Source: Flavobacteriaceae bacterium (GTDB lineage Bacteria; Bacteroidota; Bacteroidia; Flavobacteriales; Flavobacteriaceae). Taken from it: a DNA stretch of 45,505 bases. The stretch covers positions 1 through 45,505 of the forward strand of contig PALG01000011.1 in assembly GCA_002707025.1 (NCBI GenBank), given 5' to 3'. Shown here in pieces: positions 42,431 through 45,505 of the stretch. The position numbers and the translations under genes were made by a program. The notes below the pieces were generated by a model. The model was not told the DNA's origin. It saw nothing but the letters and a program-made list of their open reading frames with translations, and made no database searches. Numbering within the stretch: position 1 is the first letter of the stretch; every line of letters starts with the position of its first letter.

Positions 42431-43585
42431 CTACCTATTTTTTTTACGGCTTCCCTCATACATTTCATATTTAACCAACTTACTCTCTAATTTTCCATTA
42501 TAAAGTTTGTGTTTTTCTGAAGGTCGCAACCCTACATGCTTAAGGGCTTCCATATTGGAAGTGATCATCCATGCTTGGGAACCTGGGTATCCATGCTTTA
42601 GGGTGTTTCCAATTTGCGTGTAAAAATCGGTGATATTCTCTACGGAAAGGCGTTCGTCGTAAGGCGGATTGAATACTAAATAAAGATATTTATCGGACTC
42701 CTTCTCTGTTGTAAAAAAATCTCGTTGTGCCACTTCTATAAAATCCTGTAAGTTGGCATTTTTAATATTCTCTTGCGCTTTTTTTAGAGTGAAACCATCG
42801 GTATCATACCCTTTTATTTTAAAATGGAAATCCTGAACACGTTTCAATGCTGCATTCTCGATCAATTCATATAAATCTACATCAAAATCGGGCCAGGTTT
42901 CAAAACCAAACTCCTCCCTATTCAGATTTGGAGGTATGTTACAAGCGATCATGGCTGCTTCGGTTAAAAAAGTACCACTTCCGCACATAGGATCTAAAAA
43001 ATCTGATTGGCCCTTCCAACCGGAGAGCATGAGGATTCCTGCAGCCAAAACTTCGTTAATGGGAGCCAGACCACTAGATATTTTATAGCCGCGTTTATGC
43101 AAAGACTGTCCAGAACTATCTAAGGAAAGGGTACAGATACTGCGATCTATATGAACATTAATCCGAAGGGTTGGATGGTCTAAATCTACATCGGGACGTT
43201 CTCCAAATTTATCCCGAAATCGGTCTACAATGGCATCCTTCGTTTTAAGAGCAATAAATTGTGAATGGGTAAATTTTTTGGAAAATACCGTAGCATCAAT
43301 GGCAAGAGAACCATTAGAGTCCATGTAGTTTTCCCAAGGAATATCATACACTTTTTGATAGAGATCTTCTTCCGTAAAAACATTGAAATTTGAAATAGGT
43401 TTCAAAATCTTAATAGCGGTTCGACAACATAAATTAGCCTTATACATAAACCCGGTATCTCCTTCAAAAGAAACATTACGAACTCCCTTTTCAATTTCAG
43501 AAGCCCCCAAGGAACGTAATTCGTGAGCGAGCAAATCTTCAAACCCATAAAGGGTTTTAGCAATCATTCTAAAGTTTTTTCCCAT
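42431..43585 (-). CDS. THUMP-domain class I SAM-dependent RNA methyltransferase (RlmL/YpsC-like)
   Basis: The 384 residues have an N-terminal ferredoxin-like/THUMP RNA-binding region (about 10-155, AKTLYGFEDLLAHELRSLGA) and a Rossmann methyltransferase domain. That domain has DPMCGSGTFLTEAAMIA (about 190-206, SAM motif), KGYDTDGFTLKKAQENIKNA, and NPPYDERL (about 300), the N-P-P-Y motif of base amino N-methyltransferases. It matches RlmL N-terminal-half/YpsC proteins, which make m2G in rRNA (G2445 in E. coli 23S). The exact target is not established here. An alternative start is Met7. Its stop is three bases past the convergent DUF6048 stop, and a -7 box lies upstream at 43608. Confidence 0.9.
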   Translation of the reverse strand: MGKNFRMIAKTLYGFEDLLAHELRSLGASEIEKGVRNVSFEGDTGFMYKANLCCRTAIKILKPISNFNVFTEEDLYQKVYDIPWENYMDSNGSLAIDATVFSKKFTHSQFIALKTKDAIVDRFRDKFGERPDVDLDHPTLRINVHIDRSICTLSLDSSGQSLHKRGYKISSGLAPINEVLAAGILMLSGWKGQSDFLDPMCGSGTFLTEAAMIACNIPPNLNREEFGFETWPDFDVDLYELIENAALKRVQDFHFKIKGYDTDGFTLKKAQENIKNANLQDFIEVAQRDFFTTEKESDKYLYLVFNPPYDERLSVENITDFYTQIGNTLKHGYPGSQAWMITSNMEALKHVGLRPSEKHKLYNGKLESKLVKYEMYEGSRKKNR

Positions 43586-43607
43586 ACATAATCGTTATGT
43601 CCAGTCA

Positions 43608-43615
43608 CAAAAATA
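43608..43615 (-). promoter_or_regulatory. -7 box (TATTTTTG) for the THUMP methyltransferase gene
   Basis: On the minus strand TATTTTTG (43608-43615) matches the consensus, 22 bases before the ATG at 43585. TTTTG at 43632-43636 gives a rather short 16-base spacer for -33, so the element is only partly convincing. Confidence 0.42.
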
Positions 43616-43649
43616 ACCTATTTTAGCAAGACAAAAGGGAATTTGCCAC

Positions 43650-44315
43650 ATGGTTTACATACTACCAGTCCTAGCCATTCTAATTGGCTATGTTTTAGTA
43701 AAGTTTATTATAAAATCTGAAAATTTAATTGCTTATCTATTAAGCTTTAGTGGGGCATTTTTACTTTCGGTAACCCTTTTTGAAATGGTCCCCGAACTTT
43801 TTGAGAAACCAAAACGAACCTACGGTGTTTTTATCATGCTAGGGATTTTGCTTCAAATTATTATGGAGTATTTTTCAAAAGGAGCTGAACATGGCCATGT
43901 ACATATTCATAATAACAAGAATCGTTTTCCGTTACTGCTTTTTTTAAGCTTATCCCTTCATGCCCTAATTGAAGGGGTCCCCATTACAGAAAACCACAAT
44001 ATGCTATGGGGGGTATTTGTACATAAAATTCCTATCGCGGCTATGCTAACTTTATACTTTATCAAAGCCGGAGTAAGTCAACTACAAATGCTGATTTTCC
44101 TATTGCTTTTTTCATTTATGACACCCTTGGGGAGTATCATTACATTAAACACAGAAGTTCTTAATGAGGTACTTCCTTACATAAATGCCATTGCTATCGG
44201 GGTATTCCTTCACGTAGCCACCACGATTCTTTTTGAAAGTAGTAAAAATCATACTTTCAATCTTACAAAATTGATTACTATTATTTTAGGAACCCTTATT
44301 GCTTATTTTATATAA
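43650..44315 (+). CDS. ZIP family metal transporter
   Basis: The 221 residues have about eight hydrophobic segments and the ZIP metal-site motifs: H104 and E108 in SLHALIEGVP (helix 4) and H125 in FVHKIPIAAM (helix 5). A His-rich cytoplasmic loop precedes helix 4 (HGHVHIH at 81-87). ZIP transporters move zinc or other divalent metals into the cytoplasm. A mid-length bacterial ZupT/ZIP relative is likely, though the metal is not readable. The ATG of the DUF4268 gene overlaps its last base (TAATG), so the two are coupled. Confidence 0.88.
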   Translation: MVYILPVLAILIGYVLVKFIIKSENLIAYLLSFSGAFLLSVTLFEMVPELFEKPKRTYGVFIMLGILLQIIMEYFSKGAEHGHVHIHNNKNRFPLLLFLSLSLHALIEGVPITENHNMLWGVFVHKIPIAAMLTLYFIKAGVSQLQMLIFLLLFSFMTPLGSIITLNTEVLNEVLPYINAIAIGVFLHVATTILFESSKNHTFNLTKLITIILGTLIAYFI

Positions 44316-44740
44316 TGTTCAGCAAAGAGGAATCAAAAAGATTACGTCACAAATTTTGGATTTCCTTTGGAAAGTCATTTCCAAGAAAATGGATTCTATA
44401 TAATACAGGATTAAAAGACATTTCTTTCAAATTTTATTTTGACACCAAAAAAGCCAGGGTTTCCGTTGATATAGAATCATCTAATGAAGAGACAAGAAAA
44501 ATGTATTTCAATAAATTTAGTTCTTTGAAAGCTATTATTTCTGAAAAACTTCCTGGAGTAATTTTTAAAGAAGAATTTTTGTTGGAAAATGAAAAAGAAG
44601 TTTCTTCAATTTATATTGAAAAGAAAGATGTTTCTATTCACAATAAATCTACATGGCAAGAAACTATGCTGTTCTTAAAAGATACCATGATAAGTTTTGA
44701 AGAAATTTGGCATCAATTTGAAGATTATATTAAGGCCTAA
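44315..44740 (+). CDS. DUF4268 family protein
   Basis: The 141 residues have the DUF4268 features: LRHKFWISFGKSF near the start, KDISFKFYFDTKKARVSVDIESSNEETRK (about 34-62), and a C-terminal FLKDTMISFEEIWHQFEDYI helix. DUF4268 often occurs as an accessory domain next to nucleases or helicases, but here it is a stand-alone gene in an operon with a ZIP transporter. I see no catalytic motif. It overlaps the ZIP stop by one base and the convergent hemolysin III stop by 4 bases. Confidence 0.86.
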   Translation: MFSKEESKRLRHKFWISFGKSFPRKWILYNTGLKDISFKFYFDTKKARVSVDIESSNEETRKMYFNKFSSLKAIISEKLPGVIFKEEFLLENEKEVSSIYIEKKDVSIHNKSTWQETMLFLKDTMISFEEIWHQFEDYIKA

Positions 44741-45357
44741 AGGATATCAAAGAAAATAAAACAAAAGTGTGAAATACTTCCCGCTAAGACGAAGCAATGC
44801 CAAATGGCATGATTATAAGGAATCTTATCGTTCGCATAAAATATAGTTCCTAAAGTATAAAACACCCCTCCCAACCCCAACAAAGTTATTCCTAAAGCAG
44901 AATGTAAGTTCCATACATTTTGTAAATCGAAAACAATTAGCCAACCCATAGCTAAATAAAGAAGCAAGGATAATTTTTCAAATTTCCCAGTAAAAAATAT
45001 TTTAAGTAATGTTCCTATAATTGCAATAATCCATACAGTCCAGAAAATAGTCCAACCACTGGTGTCAACAAGGGAAATTAGTGCTACAGGTGTATACGTT
45101 CCAGCAATTAAAAAATAAATACCTATATGATCCAATTTCCTGAAGAAATGTTTCAATCTAGGCTTTGTAACTAAGTGATATAGTGTAGACGCAGAATATA
45201 AAAAAAGAAGCGACCCAGAGTAAAGTATAATTGATAAGATACTGAAATCATTAGCCCTTTCATTAAATAGCAATAATAGAATTACCCCTAGCAAAGAAAG
45301 CAATACTCCTGCACCATGGGTTATGATATTCCATAATTCTTCTTCCTTGGTATACAT
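44737..45357 (-). CDS. Hemolysin III/PAQR family membrane protein (YqfA/TrhA-like)
   Basis: The 206 residues have seven predicted membrane helices and the PAQR metal-site residues: H14, the S-x3-H block ASTLYH (H61), D76-H77 in KLDHIGIYFLIAGTYTP, and a C-terminal NHAIWHCFVLAGSISHFCFIF with two histidines for the third and fourth ligands. Despite the family name, toxicity is not implied. These are zinc-containing membrane proteins related to adiponectin receptors and linked to lipid homeostasis. It lies downstream of the 5S rRNA on the same strand, after a strong terminator, and its 3' end overlaps the DUF4268 gene. Confidence 0.9.
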   Translation of the reverse strand: MYTKEEELWNIITHGAGVLLSLLGVILLLLFNERANDFSILSIILYSGSLLFLYSASTLYHLVTKPRLKHFFRKLDHIGIYFLIAGTYTPVALISLVDTSGWTIFWTVWIIAIIGTLLKIFFTGKFEKLSLLLYLAMGWLIVFDLQNVWNLHSALGITLLGLGGVFYTLGTIFYANDKIPYNHAIWHCFVLAGSISHFCFIFFDIL

Positions 45358-45390
45358 ATACTAATAACTAAGAATCTATAAAAATAGTAT

Positions 45391-45421
45391 AAAAAAAGCC
45401 CCTCCATTGTTGGAGGGGCTT
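45391..45421 (-). terminator. rRNA operon terminator
   Basis: An 11-bp GC-rich stem (45396-45406 with 45411-45421, loop TTGT) with an A7 run at 45391-45397, read as a T-run on minus. It lies directly after the 5S rRNA 3' end. Confidence 0.93.
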
Positions 45422-45428
45422 CCAAAGA

Positions 45429-45505
45429 AGGCGGCGACCTACTTTCCCACGGGAACGCAGTATCATCGGCGCTGCCGGGCTTAACTTCCCTGTTCGGAAT
45501 GGTAA
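45429..45505 (-). rRNA. rrf: 5S ribosomal RNA, 3' part (runs off the window)
   Basis: The minus strand here reads CATTCCGAACAGGGAAGTTAAGCCC..., ending GTAGGTCGCCGCC, the conserved 3' two-thirds of bacterial 5S rRNA. About 40 bases of the 5' end lie beyond the right edge. The exact 3' end is uncertain by a few bases. An rRNA operon is therefore expected to the right, on the minus strand. Confidence 0.95.

Noticed and set aside
44737-45357. Hemolysin III as a toxin or virulence factor
   Set aside because: The PAQR family name is historical. The protein has only membrane helices and metal-site residues and no toxin features.
1-45505. CRISPR arrays, insertion sequences, prophage genes or tRNA genes
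   Set aside because: No spaced short repeats, transposase or phage structural genes were found, and no cloverleaf-like sequence was seen in the intergenic gaps, all of which are under about 225 bases.

Overview
The window looks like chromosomal DNA of a member of the family Flavobacteriaceae (phylum Bacteroidota). The evidence is several type IX secretion system (T9SS) signatures (a gliding-motility-type C-terminal domain, a PorP/SprF protein, a PorE-like OmpA protein, a type A sorting tail), promoter -7 boxes of the Bacteroidota TAnnTTTG type, few Shine-Dalgarno-like sites, AT-rich coding DNA, and lineage-typical small families (CCC-motif membrane protein, DUF6452, DUF6048). The genus cannot be named from the sequence. 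Gene density is high: no stretch over 300 bases lacks a gene or RNA, and I see no prophage, insertion sequence, CRISPR array or tRNA gene.

Layout. 1-4303: the 3' end of a large T9SS type B cell-surface protein with near-identical GC-rich repeats, followed by PorP/SprF and PorE-like partner genes. 4429-9381: a pirin-like bicupin that has lost most metal ligands, a short-chain dehydrogenase, a VanX-like dipeptidase, a DUF3817/MscS pair, and a thioesterase/DUF72 pair. 9507-18605: a LolA-like exported protein, a 1030-residue BNR/sortilin-like propeller protein, a succinate-semialdehyde-type dehydrogenase, an unknown small protein, an OmpA-family barrel, DUF2461, a four-helix membrane protein and a DinB-like protein. 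18726-22078: a tight operon of a tandem-OmpA protein, a membrane-anchored helix-hairpin-helix protein and a sodium:solute symporter. 22128-24050: three small outer-membrane beta-barrel genes in tandem. 24220-28566: xerD, an aldo/keto reductase, rny (RNase Y), a strong 6S RNA candidate, zapA and a coiled-coil partner. 28713-37656: an M23 peptidase followed by a TonB-dependent receptor that appears to start with TTG, a cysteine desulfurase, a calcium-repeat lipoprotein, an Smr-domain protein and a T9SS type A cargo protein. 37675-45357: DUF2752, CCC-motif protein, rocD, rlmD, DUF6452/DUF6048, a THUMP RNA methyltransferase, a ZIP transporter, DUF4268 and a hemolysin III-family protein. 45429-45505: the 3' end of a 5S rRNA on the minus strand with its terminator, so an rRNA operon lies just beyond the window.

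Much of the content is envelope biology: T9SS export and attachment, OmpA-type peptidoglycan anchoring, barrels, a TonB receptor and cell-wall peptidases. The rest is RNA and cell-division housekeeping (rny, ssrS candidate, zapA, rlmD, THUMP methyltransferase, rRNA). Convergent genes are packed tightly, sharing bidirectional terminators or overlapping at their stops. I do not see a clear new defence or biosynthetic system. The observations most worth following are the 6S RNA candidate between zapA and rny, the pseudo-pirin, the tandem-OmpA/HhH/symporter operon, the GC-rich repeats in the surface protein, the four-cysteine insert in ornithine aminotransferase, and mutually exclusive hairpins upstream of one barrel gene.
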